This document shows, one piece after another, positions 16,178 through 23,128 of a stretch of 64,000 nucleotides of DNA; the stretch's first letter is position 1, and every line of letters begins with the position of its first letter. Source of the DNA: Streptomyces sp. H27-H1 (GTDB lineage Bacteria; Actinomycetota; Actinomycetes; Streptomycetales; Streptomycetaceae); assembly GCF_026627445.1 (NCBI RefSeq), contig NZ_JAPNLJ010000009.1, positions 1 to 64,000 of the forward strand. Direction: 5' to 3'. The notes beneath the pieces were generated by a model, which was given only the letters and a program-made list of their open reading frames with translations, was not told where the DNA came from and did not search any database. Both the position numbers and the translations under genes were made by a program.

Positions 16178-16465
16178 CTAGGCGGTCTGAGTGAGGTGCT
16201 CGCTCGAAGCCGTTGGGGCTGGACCCCCGACGGCTTCGCCGTTTTTATCCCCCATTGCGGCAGTCGCTTTGGCGATGAGCTCCGCATCGAAGCGGCGGAT
16301 CTCCGCTTCCGGGTAGAGGTAGCGCCGTCCGACTCGTGTCCCTCGCGGGCCGAAGCCGATGTGACGCCAGTAGCGGACGGTGCCGGCGACGGTGCGATAC
16401 CGCTCCGCGACGTCGTCCGTAGTGAAGAACCGTTCGAGCGGCTGCGTCCGGGCAGCGCTTTCCAT
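16178..16465 (-). CDS. MerR-type HTH protein, probable excisionase or Cox/Cro-like regulator
   Basis: The ATG at 16465 has AGAAGGGA upstream; a longer frame to 16504 has no ribosome site. Residues about 11-55 are a winged helix-turn-helix of the excisionase/MerR type (FFTTDDVAERYRTVAGTVRY then WRHIGFGPRGTRVGRRYLYP). It is the first gene of the leftward operon and faces the divergent repressor at 16584. This is the usual place for a lytic-switch regulator or a recombination directionality factor. The sequence does not separate the two roles. Confidence 0.75.
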   Translation of the reverse strand: MESAARTQPLERFFTTDDVAERYRTVAGTVRYWRHIGFGPRGTRVGRRYLYPEAEIRRFDAELIAKATAAMGDKNGEAVGGPAPTASSEHLTQTA

Positions 16466-16505
16466 GGCAATCCCTTCTGGATTGGTCGGTGATCCGACAT
16501 GCATC

Positions 16506-16564
16506 AGTAGAGCAGCGGTGGACAGCGTGAGTCAATCCGGTCTAGCCTCTGATTCATGATGAAT
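16506..16564. promoter_or_regulatory. Divergent immunity-region promoter and operator candidates
   Basis: The interval between the divergent excisionase-like and repressor genes contains a perfect palindrome ATTCAT-G-ATGAAT at 16552-16564. It lies about 20 bases before the repressor start and is a good operator candidate. On the minus strand TTGACT (16530-16535) and TCTACT (16506-16511) are 18 bases apart and could be the leftward early promoter. The repressor has GGGAGG seven bases before its GTG. The assignments are pattern-based only. Confidence 0.45.
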
Positions 16565-16583
16565 AGCGTTGGGAGGCGTTGAC

Positions 16584-17360
16584 GTGGCTGCTAAGCGCCA
16601 GAGGGGCCCAGGCCAGCTCGCTGGCGAGGCCAACGTCGCGGCTCATGTCCAACTGGAGCGGGAGCTGCGAGGCTGGAGTACGGCGGAGCTAGCTCGGCAG
16701 GTGACTGCTGCGGGCTGTCCGCTGAGTCAGTCCGCTGTCTGGCGCATTGAGAACGGGGAACCGCCGCGCAAGATCTCCGTTGATGAGTTGGTGGCGTTTG
16801 CCAAGGTCTTCGGGAAGCCGATCGAACAGCTCTTGGAGCCGGTCGACGAGGGGGTGGTCGATCCGTTGATCAGGTTGTTTTTGCGTGAATGGATCGTCGC
16901 CAAGAAGGCCGAGATGGATGCAGGCAACGATCTGTTCTCGAAGCTGCAGACGGTGCTCTCCGCCTACTGGGACAACCCCGCGGCGCTCCAACGGCTGGAG
17001 GATGATCTCTCTTCCCTAGTGGCGGAGCGGCGAGTTTCGTGGATGCATGAGTTTTTGATGGAGGACTTCCGGGCCGGCATGGCGGAAGCGAAAAAGCTGG
17101 GGCGTCCGCAGTTCGGTCCAAACGCGAGAGAGATCATCATCGGGTATCGGGCGCTGGGTAAAACGGACGTGGAGATCCTGGATGAGGCAGCTCGATGGGG
17201 GATGGTCGACGAAGTCACCTTCGCTCTCGACTCAGGGAAGGTGCGAATGGGTGTAGGTGGGCAGCTGTATTCGGTGCCGCTCGCGGAGCTGTTCGTGGAC
17301 GACGGGGTGATCGTCTGGCCTAGCGGGCCTCGACCGGAAGCGCTGCTGATCGGTGACTAG
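16584..17360 (+). CDS. XRE-family phage repressor
   Basis: The 258-residue product starts at a GTG behind GGGAGG. Residues about 20-70 are an XRE helix-turn-helix (HVQLERELRGWSTAELARQV, CPLSQSAVWRIENGEPPRKI). The large C-terminal part is helical with a strand-rich end and has no visible Ser-Lys autoprotease motif. If it is the immunity repressor, induction may therefore not go through RecA-stimulated self-cleavage. Divergent position from the early operon supports the repressor role. Confidence 0.8.
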   Translation: MAAKRQRGPGQLAGEANVAAHVQLERELRGWSTAELARQVTAAGCPLSQSAVWRIENGEPPRKISVDELVAFAKVFGKPIEQLLEPVDEGVVDPLIRLFLREWIVAKKAEMDAGNDLFSKLQTVLSAYWDNPAALQRLEDDLSSLVAERRVSWMHEFLMEDFRAGMAEAKKLGRPQFGPNAREIIIGYRALGKTDVEILDEAARWGMVDEVTFALDSGKVRMGVGGQLYSVPLAELFVDDGVIVWPSGPRPEALLIGD

Positions 17361-17413
17361 TGGTTCCATTTTGCGAACGCTAGGGCGCCTTCTGGGAACA
17401 GCTTGGCGGGGGG

Positions 17414-17442
17414 TTGCTTGTTCGTCAAGCGCCAACTAACGT
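17414..17442 (+). promoter_or_regulatory. Candidate promoter giving a leaderless mRNA
   Basis: TTGCTT (17414-17419) and TAACGT (17437-17442) are separated by 17 bases. The ATG of the next gene is seven bases after the second box, so transcription would start on or next to the start codon. No ribosome site lies before that ATG, which agrees with leaderless translation, a common mode in Streptomyces. Confidence 0.5.
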
Positions 17443-17449
17443 TTCCAAC

Positions 17450-18124
17450 ATGGAATCAACGCCCAAGGTTGGCGATGTAGGTAAGCGCGTAGCCAAGGAA
17501 GTGGCTCGGCTCCGAGGCCGCGTCCCCGTCCGGGAGTTCTCGACTCGGCTCGCCGCGTTGGGTCGCCCGATCCTGCCCTCTGGCATCACGAAGATCGAAC
17601 AAGGGCAGCGGCGCATCGACGTCGATGACCTTGTGGCTCTGGCTGTCGCGCTGGAGGTCACGCCGACTCGACTTCTCCTCGGCCCCCCGCCCCCGGACAT
17701 CGACTGCGAGAAGCCCGAGCTCGACGAGCTCTGCGAAATCGGAGAGCTCGGTGTCGCCTATCTCCGCCTCTTGCCTAATCTGGCCATGGAGGTGTGGGAC
17801 GCCTGGACATGGGCCGTTGGTGAATGTCCGCTGGGCGAGTGGTGGAAAGTGCTCGAAGGGGAACCCGGGGAGATCGTTGAATCCCCGCCGGGGTTGCAGG
17901 CGCGATTCAAGGCGGAGAACTCGCTGCCGCCCATTCGAATGCACATCGGTCAGGCTGAGGATGTGCAGGAGGCTATCCGCGATATCGGTAATGTCGTCCA
18001 GGGTGCGCTTGATCAGGGGCTCACCGATGATCAGATCGAGCAGATTGTGAGACGCGCTACGGTGAAGTGGCGGTCCGATAGGGACGTCACCCGGGAGAAC
18101 GAGGAGAAATATCGGAGAGGCTAG
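17450..18124 (+). CDS. Second XRE-family regulator
   Basis: The 224-residue product starts [20 protein letters not shown]. An XRE helix-turn-helix spans about residues 10-70 ([40 protein letters not shown]). The acidic C-terminal region includes [12 protein letters not shown] and [20 protein letters not shown] and a coiled stretch near the end. It lies between the repressor and the integrase, and its stop overlaps that of the convergent integrase gene. It may control integrase or lysogeny. The two XRE genes are not obviously copies of each other. Confidence 0.75.
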   Translation: MESTPKVGDVGKRVAKEVARLRGRVPVREFSTRLAALGRPILPSGITKIEQGQRRIDVDDLVALAVALEVTPTRLLLGPPPPDIDCEKPELDELCEIGELGVAYLRLLPNLAMEVWDAWTWAVGECPLGEWWKVLEGEPGEIVESPPGLQARFKAENSLPPIRMHIGQAEDVQEAIRDIGNVVQGALDQGLTDDQIEQIVRRATVKWRSDRDVTRENEEKYRRG

Positions 18125-19620
18125 GAGCCAGGCTTCCGAAGCCAGTCAAATTGGACGGCGTCGTAGTCGAAGCGACTGCCGTCGGGCATGGGGCCGAGAC
18201 GCGGCGGCGTCAGCGTCACCGTGACGAGCTCGCGGAGTACTACCCGCTTCTCCTCCAGCGGCAACGCGTGCCAGGCCTTGCCCACGTCCTTCGCTCCGAC
18301 GAGCTTCACCAGCGGGTCTTTCACGGCGGCCCGGGCCATCTGCTGCTGGACCCCCTCCAACTGGGCACGCGCGACGTCCGAGCCCTCGGTGAACTGCGCC
18401 ATCTCGATCCGCCCGGCGCCGAACATGCCGGCGAGGTCCTTGAGGCGCCGGCTGATCTGCTCACTCTCCACCTGCAGGGCAGCGACATTCACATTGGACG
18501 GTCCGGGCAGCAGCAGATCCGCAGCGTCTGGGCGTGACAGTCGGGCGATGACCGTGTCCTGGACGTACTCGTCGACCTTCGCGGCCTGGCGGCCGCCACC
18601 GTGTGCGGTCTTGCAGCGGTAGCTCGGGTATCGGCGACCCCCGGACTGGGTGACGTACACCGTGTGCGTGCACTCGCCGCGGCCGCACCGGTACAGCAGG
18701 GATCCAAGCCACTTGGGCTGAGCGCCGGGCGTGGTCCGCCGGTTCGGGTCCATGAGGACGGCCACGACGGCCCTGTGCTTCTCCTCGGGGATGATTGCGG
18801 CCCAGTTCCCCGGGCCGATCTCTGCGCCCTTGTAGACGGCGATGCCGGCGTTCCTCGCGCGCATCAGCATGTCCCGGGCCTCGACGTGCCCGACTGGGTT
18901 CCCTCGGCTGGTGGTCAGCCCCTTGTCGGCCAGCCATCGGCACCAGGCTTTGATCGACCCGCCCGACAGGATCATGTCGATGCCGACCTCGATGGCGGCG
19001 GCCTCCTCGGGGACGAGCTGCTCCATGTCGAGCACGGGCACCTCGGTCTCCTCGCCCGTCCTCTTGTTGACCTTCTTGCGAGTGTCGCCCGTGGGCACAC
19101 CCCACCCGAATGGCCTGATGCCCCCGCCCCATTCGCCAGCCCTGGCCTTCTGTAGGCGAACCCTGGCTACTCGCTCTCCCTTGTGCTCTGACTCGTGCCG
19201 GGCTACCGCTCCGTGGATGCGGGCAGTCATCCGTCCCGACGAGGTCGACAGGTCGAGGTCACCAGCCTGCACGGTGTGGGTGTCGACCCCGCGCCGCTGG
19301 CTGATCTCGATGTACTCCTCCAGCTCGGTGGGGGAGCGGTGCAGCCGATCGGTGTGCCAGGAGATCACGACCGTTGCGATGCCCTGCTCGAGGTCGTCGA
19401 GCATGCGCCGATAGTCGGGCCGGCGCTTGCCCGAGAAGGCGGATACGTCGTTGTCGACGTAGACCTCCATGACTTCCCAGCCGTGACGCTCGGCTAGGGC
19501 CCGGCAGTCCTCGAGCTGGCGGTCGACGCCGAGGTGCGCGCCCGTTCGGTCCTGGGAGATGCGGACGTAGATCACGCTGCGGCGAATGCGCTGCGTGACA
19601 TCGGAGTTCGTAGGCCTCAT
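18121..19620 (-). CDS. int: Large serine recombinase, phage integrase
   Basis: The 499-residue product catalyses site-specific integration and excision. The N-terminal resolvase domain contains the nucleophile in YVRISQD (Ser22) and the conserved [20 protein letters not shown] segment. A recombinase domain follows, then a zinc-ribbon ([10 protein letters not shown] ... YRCKTAHG), a coiled region and a basic end. This order is that of large serine integrases. It reads toward the phage interior and starts only about 40 bases from the host tadA sequence, as expected for an integrase next to its attachment site. The in-frame extension to 19935 would run into tadA and is rejected. Confidence 0.95.
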   Translation of the reverse strand: MRPTNSDVTQRIRRSVIYVRISQDRTGAHLGVDRQLEDCRALAERHGWEVMEVYVDNDVSAFSGKRRPDYRRMLDDLEQGIATVVISWHTDRLHRSPTELEEYIEISQRRGVDTHTVQAGDLDLSTSSGRMTARIHGAVARHESEHKGERVARVRLQKARAGEWGGGIRPFGWGVPTGDTRKKVNKRTGEETEVPVLDMEQLVPEEAAAIEVGIDMILSGGSIKAWCRWLADKGLTTSRGNPVGHVEARDMLMRARNAGIAVYKGAEIGPGNWAAIIPEEKHRAVVAVLMDPNRRTTPGAQPKWLGSLLYRCGRGECTHTVYVTQSGGRRYPSYRCKTAHGGGRQAAKVDEYVQDTVIARLSRPDAADLLLPGPSNVNVAALQVESEQISRRLKDLAGMFGAGRIEMAQFTEGSDVARAQLEGVQQQMARAAVKDPLVKLVGAKDVGKAWHALPLEEKRVVLRELVTVTLTPPRLGPMPDGSRFDYDAVQFDWLRKPGS

Positions 19621-19644
19621 TGCCCAAGTCTGGCACCACGGAGG

Positions 19645-19670
19645 CGTCTTAGTCCTGACCACATTGCTCA
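19645..19670. other. Probable prophage attachment junction (attR)
   Basis: The integrase start lies at 19620. From about 19658 the plus strand reads in frame as the pilus ATPase (T-T-L-L-S-A-L-L), exactly where the Walker A Lys-Thr should be. The change from phage to host sequence must lie near ACCACATTGCTCAG. The GGTGTGK part of the P-loop is missing and should lie beyond the left end of the prophage. The crossover core cannot be fixed without the other junction. Confidence 0.7.
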
Positions 19671-20224
19671 GCGCCCTGCTGGGACTGGTCGGTCCCGGGG
19701 AGCGGATCGTGCTCGCGGAGGACTCGGCCGAGCTGCGCCCCGACCATCCGCACGTGGTGCGACTGGAGACCCGGCCGGCCAACCAGGAGGGCGCGGGTCT
19801 GGTCACCCTCGCCGACCTGGTTCGCCAGGCGCTGCGGATGAGGCCGGACCGCCTCGTCGTCGGCGAGGTCCGGGGCGCCGAGGTCGCGGACCTGCTGGCC
19901 GCCCTCAACACGGGCCACGAAGGCGGGTGCGGCACGGTTCATGCGAATGCCGCCGCTCACGTCCCGGCCCGGCTGGAGGCCCTCGGGACGGCCGCCGGGC
20001 TCGACCGGGCCGCCCTGCACAGCCAGCTGGCGGCGGCCCTGACCCTGGTGATCCACCTCGTACGGGACCGGGACGGCCGGCGCCGGGTCGCCGAGGTGCA
20101 CGTCCTGGAGCGGGATCCCGCCGGGCTGGTGGTCACCGTGCCGGCCCTGCGCTGGGCCGCGCGGGGATTCGTACGGGACCGGGGCTGGGAGCGGCTGAGG
20201 CCGCTGCTCGGAGGTGCCCGGTGA
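19658..20224 (+). pseudogene. tadA: 3' part of tad pilus ATPase TadA/CpaF, split by prophage
   Basis: TadA/CpaF is the hexameric ATPase that drives Flp/Tad pilus assembly. This piece begins inside Walker A and keeps the rest of the motor: AEDSAELRP (Asp box), [18 protein letters not shown] (Walker B region), and [14 protein letters not shown] (His box), ending 12 bases after GGAGG as in intact genes. The N-terminal domain and the P-loop glycines and lysine are absent. A start at 19586 inside phage sequence could give a chimeric protein, but it would lack ATP binding. The 3' end overlaps tadB, so the original operon is intact downstream. Phage excision should restore the gene. Confidence 0.88.
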
Positions 20225-21105
20225 GCGCCGCGGCGGTGGTGCCGCTGCCGGTGTTCGCCGGGGTGCTGTGCGCCGGGGCGGCCGCCTGGGCGCTGGCCGG
20301 GGCCGACCGGGTGTCCCGGCGGGCCAGGACGGTGCTGGCCGGGGCGGGGTCACCGGTGCCGACCGGGCCGGCGGCCTGGGAGCGGCTGGTGGCCGGAGTC
20401 CGGGTCCGGGCCGCGCACCGCCGGGAGTGGGCCTGCCTCGTGGCCGGGCTGGCGTTCGCACTGCTGGGCGGGTCGGTGATCCCGCTCCTCGCGGGGGCTG
20501 CCGCGGTGCCCCTGGTGCGCCGGTGGCTGCGGTCCAAGGAGCGGACGCGGGCCCGGACGGCGCGGGCCGCCGAAGTCGTGGCGCTGTGCGGCGCGGTGGT
20601 GGGCGAGCTGCGCGCCGGTGCGCAGCCCGGCCGGGCGCTGACCGAGGCGATGCGCCGGACGGTGTCGGGCCCCGGCGGGCCGGGAGCCGCGGAGGCGGGG
20701 GTCCTGGCGGCGGCGGCCTTCGGCGGGGACGTGCCGGGGGCGCTGCGGCAGGCGGCGCGGGAGCCCGGCGCGGAAGGGCTGGCGGCGATGGCTGCCTGCT
20801 GGCGGGTCTCGGTGGACGGCGGCGCGGGCCTGGCCGCCGGACTGGACCGGCTGGAGGGGGCCCTGCGGGCCGAGCGGGACCGGGAGGAATCACTGCGCGC
20901 CCAGCTGACGGGGGCGAGATCGACGACGGCGGTCCTCGCCCTGCTCCCGGGGGTCGGCCTGCTGATCGGTACCGGGCTGGGGGCCGATCCGCTCCGGGTG
21001 CTCCTGCACACGCCGGTGGGGTGGGGCTGCCTGCTGGCGGGCGCGGTGCTGGAGGCGCTGGGGCTGCTGTGGTGCCGGCGGATCGTACGGGTGGGGGAGC
21101 GGTGA
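20221..21105 (+). CDS. tadB: TadB-like pilus inner-membrane protein (GspF/T2SS-F)
   Basis: The 294-residue product starts at a GTG overlapping the tadA stop, with GGAGG upstream. It has N-terminal hydrophobic segments, a central cytoplasmic GspF-type domain (EVVALCGAVVGELRAGAQPG, RALTEAMRRTV, DGGAGLAAGLDRLEGALRAE) and two C-terminal membrane spans. Family proteins form the platform on which TadA acts. It is translationally coupled to tadC. With tadA interrupted upstream, its transcription now depends on read-through from phage DNA or an internal promoter. Confidence 0.85.
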   Translation: MSAAAVVPLPVFAGVLCAGAAAWALAGADRVSRRARTVLAGAGSPVPTGPAAWERLVAGVRVRAAHRREWACLVAGLAFALLGGSVIPLLAGAAAVPLVRRWLRSKERTRARTARAAEVVALCGAVVGELRAGAQPGRALTEAMRRTVSGPGGPGAAEAGVLAAAAFGGDVPGALRQAAREPGAEGLAAMAACWRVSVDGGAGLAAGLDRLEGALRAERDREESLRAQLTGARSTTAVLALLPGVGLLIGTGLGADPLRVLLHTPVGWGCLLAGAVLEALGLLWCRRIVRVGER

Positions 21106-21881
21106 TGGACGGCTCCGCTATCCACAGGCTGGGGATGGCCCTGTGCCTCGCGGCGGGGGCGCTGTGCGCGGCGTCGGCGGTGGCGGCGCGGATCCGGGAG
21201 CGGGCGGCCCGGCGCCGGCTCGTGCGCCTGCTCGCGGTGGAGGCCGAGCGGCGGCGACCGCTGCCCGGGCCCCGGGTGCGCGCGGCCGTGGCGGTGTGGG
21301 CCGGGCCGGCCGGAGCGCTGGCGGCGGCCTGGGTGCTGATCGGCGGCGTCCCGGGCGTGCTGGCCGGCTGCGCGGCGGGCTTCGCCGTCCGCAAGTGGCT
21401 CGCCCGGCGGCGGCCGGCGGCCGGGGCGGACCTGGGGGAGGCCGAGCGTCAGCTCCCGTTCGCCGCCGACCTGTTGGCCGCCTGTCTGGCGGCCGGAGCC
21501 GGGCCGGTGGACGCCGCCGAGGCGGTGGGGGAGTCGCTGGGCGGCCCGGTGGGCGAGCGGCTGGCGATGGCCGGGGCGGAGCTGCGGCTCGGCGGAGAAC
21601 CGGGGGCGGCGTGGGGGAGGTTGGCGGAGATACCGGGAGCCGGCGCGCTGGCCGAATGCCTGGAGCGCTCCGCGCGTACGGGGGCGCCCGCCGCGGAACC
21701 GGTCTCCCGGCTCGCGACGAGACTCCGGGCGGACCGCGTGCGCGGGGCCGAGGCCCGGGCGCAGCGGGCGGCGGTCCTCGTCACCGCTCCGGTCGGCCTC
21801 TGCTTCCTCCCCGCCTTCCTCGCGCTGGGGGTGGCGCCGGTGGTGATCGGAATGGCCTCCGGTCTCCTCTCCGGCACGTGA
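21105..21881 (+). CDS. tadC: TadC-like pilus inner-membrane protein (GspF/T2SS-F)
   Basis: The ATG overlaps the tadB stop. The 258-residue product has N-terminal hydrophobic segments, then a GspF domain (ERQLPFAADLLAACLAAGAG, AEAVGESLGGPVGERLAMAG, LAECLERSARTGAPAA) and a C-terminal membrane pair. TadB and TadC together form the membrane platform of the Tad secretion system. About 120 bases separate it from the pilin gene. That gap holds repeats of GAATGGCC and a strong ribosome site for the pilin. Confidence 0.85.
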   Translation: MDGSAIHRLGMALCLAAGALCAASAVAARIRERAARRRLVRLLAVEAERRRPLPGPRVRAAVAVWAGPAGALAAAWVLIGGVPGVLAGCAAGFAVRKWLARRRPAAGADLGEAERQLPFAADLLAACLAAGAGPVDAAEAVGESLGGPVGERLAMAGAELRLGGEPGAAWGRLAEIPGAGALAECLERSARTGAPAAEPVSRLATRLRADRVRGAEARAQRAAVLVTAPVGLCFLPAFLALGVAPVVIGMASGLLSGT

Positions 21882-22001
21882 ATGGCCGCCTGATGGCCGC
21901 CTGATGCCGGCGTGGATGCCCCACCTGAATGGCCATCCGAATGGCCACCTGAAATGACCATCTGAGATCACGTCAAAAAGCTGAATCAACAGGAGGTTGT
22001 C

Positions 22002-22199
22002 ATGTCGATCATCTGGCTTCGCGTACGAGCGGTACTGAGGGGCCGCGGGGGCGACGAGGGAATGTCCACATCCGAATACGCCATGGGCACTATCGCGGCC
22101 TGTGCATTCGCGGCCGTTCTGTACAAGGTGGTGACGAGTGAAGTGGTCTCGACGGCTCTCCAGTCGACCATCGGGAAGGCACTCGATGCGCCGTTCTGA
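22002..22199 (+). CDS. DUF4244 protein, Flp-type pilin
   Basis: The 65-residue product starts at an ATG preceded by AGGAGG. It has a basic N-terminus, the processing-like segment GDEGMSTSEYAMGT and one membrane helix (IAACAFAAVLYKVV), typical of DUF4244/Flp pilins, which end soon after the helix. A prepilin peptidase would cut after the glycine before MSTSEYA. It is probably the major subunit of the Tad pilus encoded here. Confidence 0.88.
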   Translation: MSIIWLRVRAVLRGRGGDEGMSTSEYAMGTIAACAFAAVLYKVVTSEVVSTALQSTIGKALDAPF

Positions 22200-22539
22200 C
22201 CGGGGGTATGTCACCGCGGAGGCGGCCTTGGTGATTCCGGCGCTGGTGCTGTTCGCGGCGCTGCTGGTCTGGGCGCTGATGGCGGCCGCTGCGCAGATCC
22301 GGTGTGTCGACGCCGCTCGGGCCGGCGCCCGGGCGGCGGCCCGGTCGGAGCCGGCCGGCGCGGTGGTGGCGGCAGCCGAGGCCGCCGCCCCGCCCGGGGC
22401 GCGGGTGGAGCTCTCGCGAACGGGCGACCTGTGGCGGGTCCGCGTCTCGGCCCCCGCACCGGGCCCGGCGGCCCTGCCGGTCCGCCTCACCGCTCTGGCG
22501 GCCGCCTTGGCCGAGGACACCGTGGGGCCGCCGCCGTGA
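22186..22539 (+). CDS. TadE-like pseudopilin
   Basis: The ATG at 22186 lies inside the end of the pilin gene and has GGGAAGG upstream. The 117-residue product begins MRRSDRGYVTAEAALVIPAL, the TadE signature with a Glu five residues into the mature helix, followed by one membrane helix and an extracellular domain. TadE-like pseudopilins are minor components needed for pilus assembly. It overlaps the next gene by four bases. Confidence 0.85.
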   Translation: MRRSDRGYVTAEAALVIPALVLFAALLVWALMAAAAQIRCVDAARAGARAAARSEPAGAVVAAAEAAAPPGARVELSRTGDLWRVRVSAPAPGPAALPVRLTALAAALAEDTVGPPP

Positions 22540-22898
22540 CCGGGGCGCGTTCGGACGGGCGCGATCGGGGATCGGCCACGGTGTGGGGGGTCGTGGTGGC
22601 GACCGTACTGGTGGCGGTGTTCGGCGGGGTGCTCCTGCTCGGGCAGGCGGTGGTCTCCCGGCACCGTGCCGCGGCGGCCGCCGACCTGGCCGCCCTCGCG
22701 GCGGCGGCGAGCTGGTCCCACGGCCCGGAGGCGGCCTGTGCCACGGCGGTACGGGTGGCGGTGGCACAGGGCGCGCTGATCACCGAGTGCGTGGTGACGG
22801 GTGAGGTCGCGGAGGTCACGGCCCGCGCGCCGGCGGGCCCCTTCGGACCGAAGCTGCGCTCCCGCGCGGGCCCGCCGCTGCCCGGGGAGCCCAGGTGA
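22536..22898 (+). CDS. TadE/TadG-like protein (Rv3654c type)
   Basis: The GTG at 22536 overlaps the previous stop. The 120-residue product has a short arginine-rich N-terminus (DGRDRGSATVWGV), one membrane helix (VVATVLVAVFGGVLLLGQAV) and the segment SRHRAAAAADLAALAAA, typical of Rv3654c/TadG-type Tad proteins. A small extracellular domain with two cysteines follows. It closes the visible tad operon. About 230 bases with no gene separate it from the convergent helicase gene. Confidence 0.82.
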   Translation: MTGARSDGRDRGSATVWGVVVATVLVAVFGGVLLLGQAVVSRHRAAAAADLAALAAAASWSHGPEAACATAVRVAVAQGALITECVVTGEVAEVTARAPAGPFGPKLRSRAGPPLPGEPR

Positions 22899-23128
22899 GG
22901 GGGCCGCCGCACGGCCGGGTCCCCCGGATCCGCTGCCGCGCGGGCCGCGGGTGACCAGGCGGCCCGTCCGGGCGGGGCCGGGAAGCGGGGTGTGATGCGA
23001 GTCGGCTGCTGCGGCCCGGGTGCCTACAGGGGCGAAATCAAGCCAATCGGTGGCGAGCCCGCGGACCTGGATTCCGTCCCGGCGGCCGAGCAGGGCCCGG
23101 TTGCCCGGTCCGGGCGGTCGGGAGGTGC

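Noticed and set aside
18121..19935. Longer integrase with start at 19935
   Set aside because: The extra part reads antisense through the host tadA sequence and cannot belong to the phage gene.
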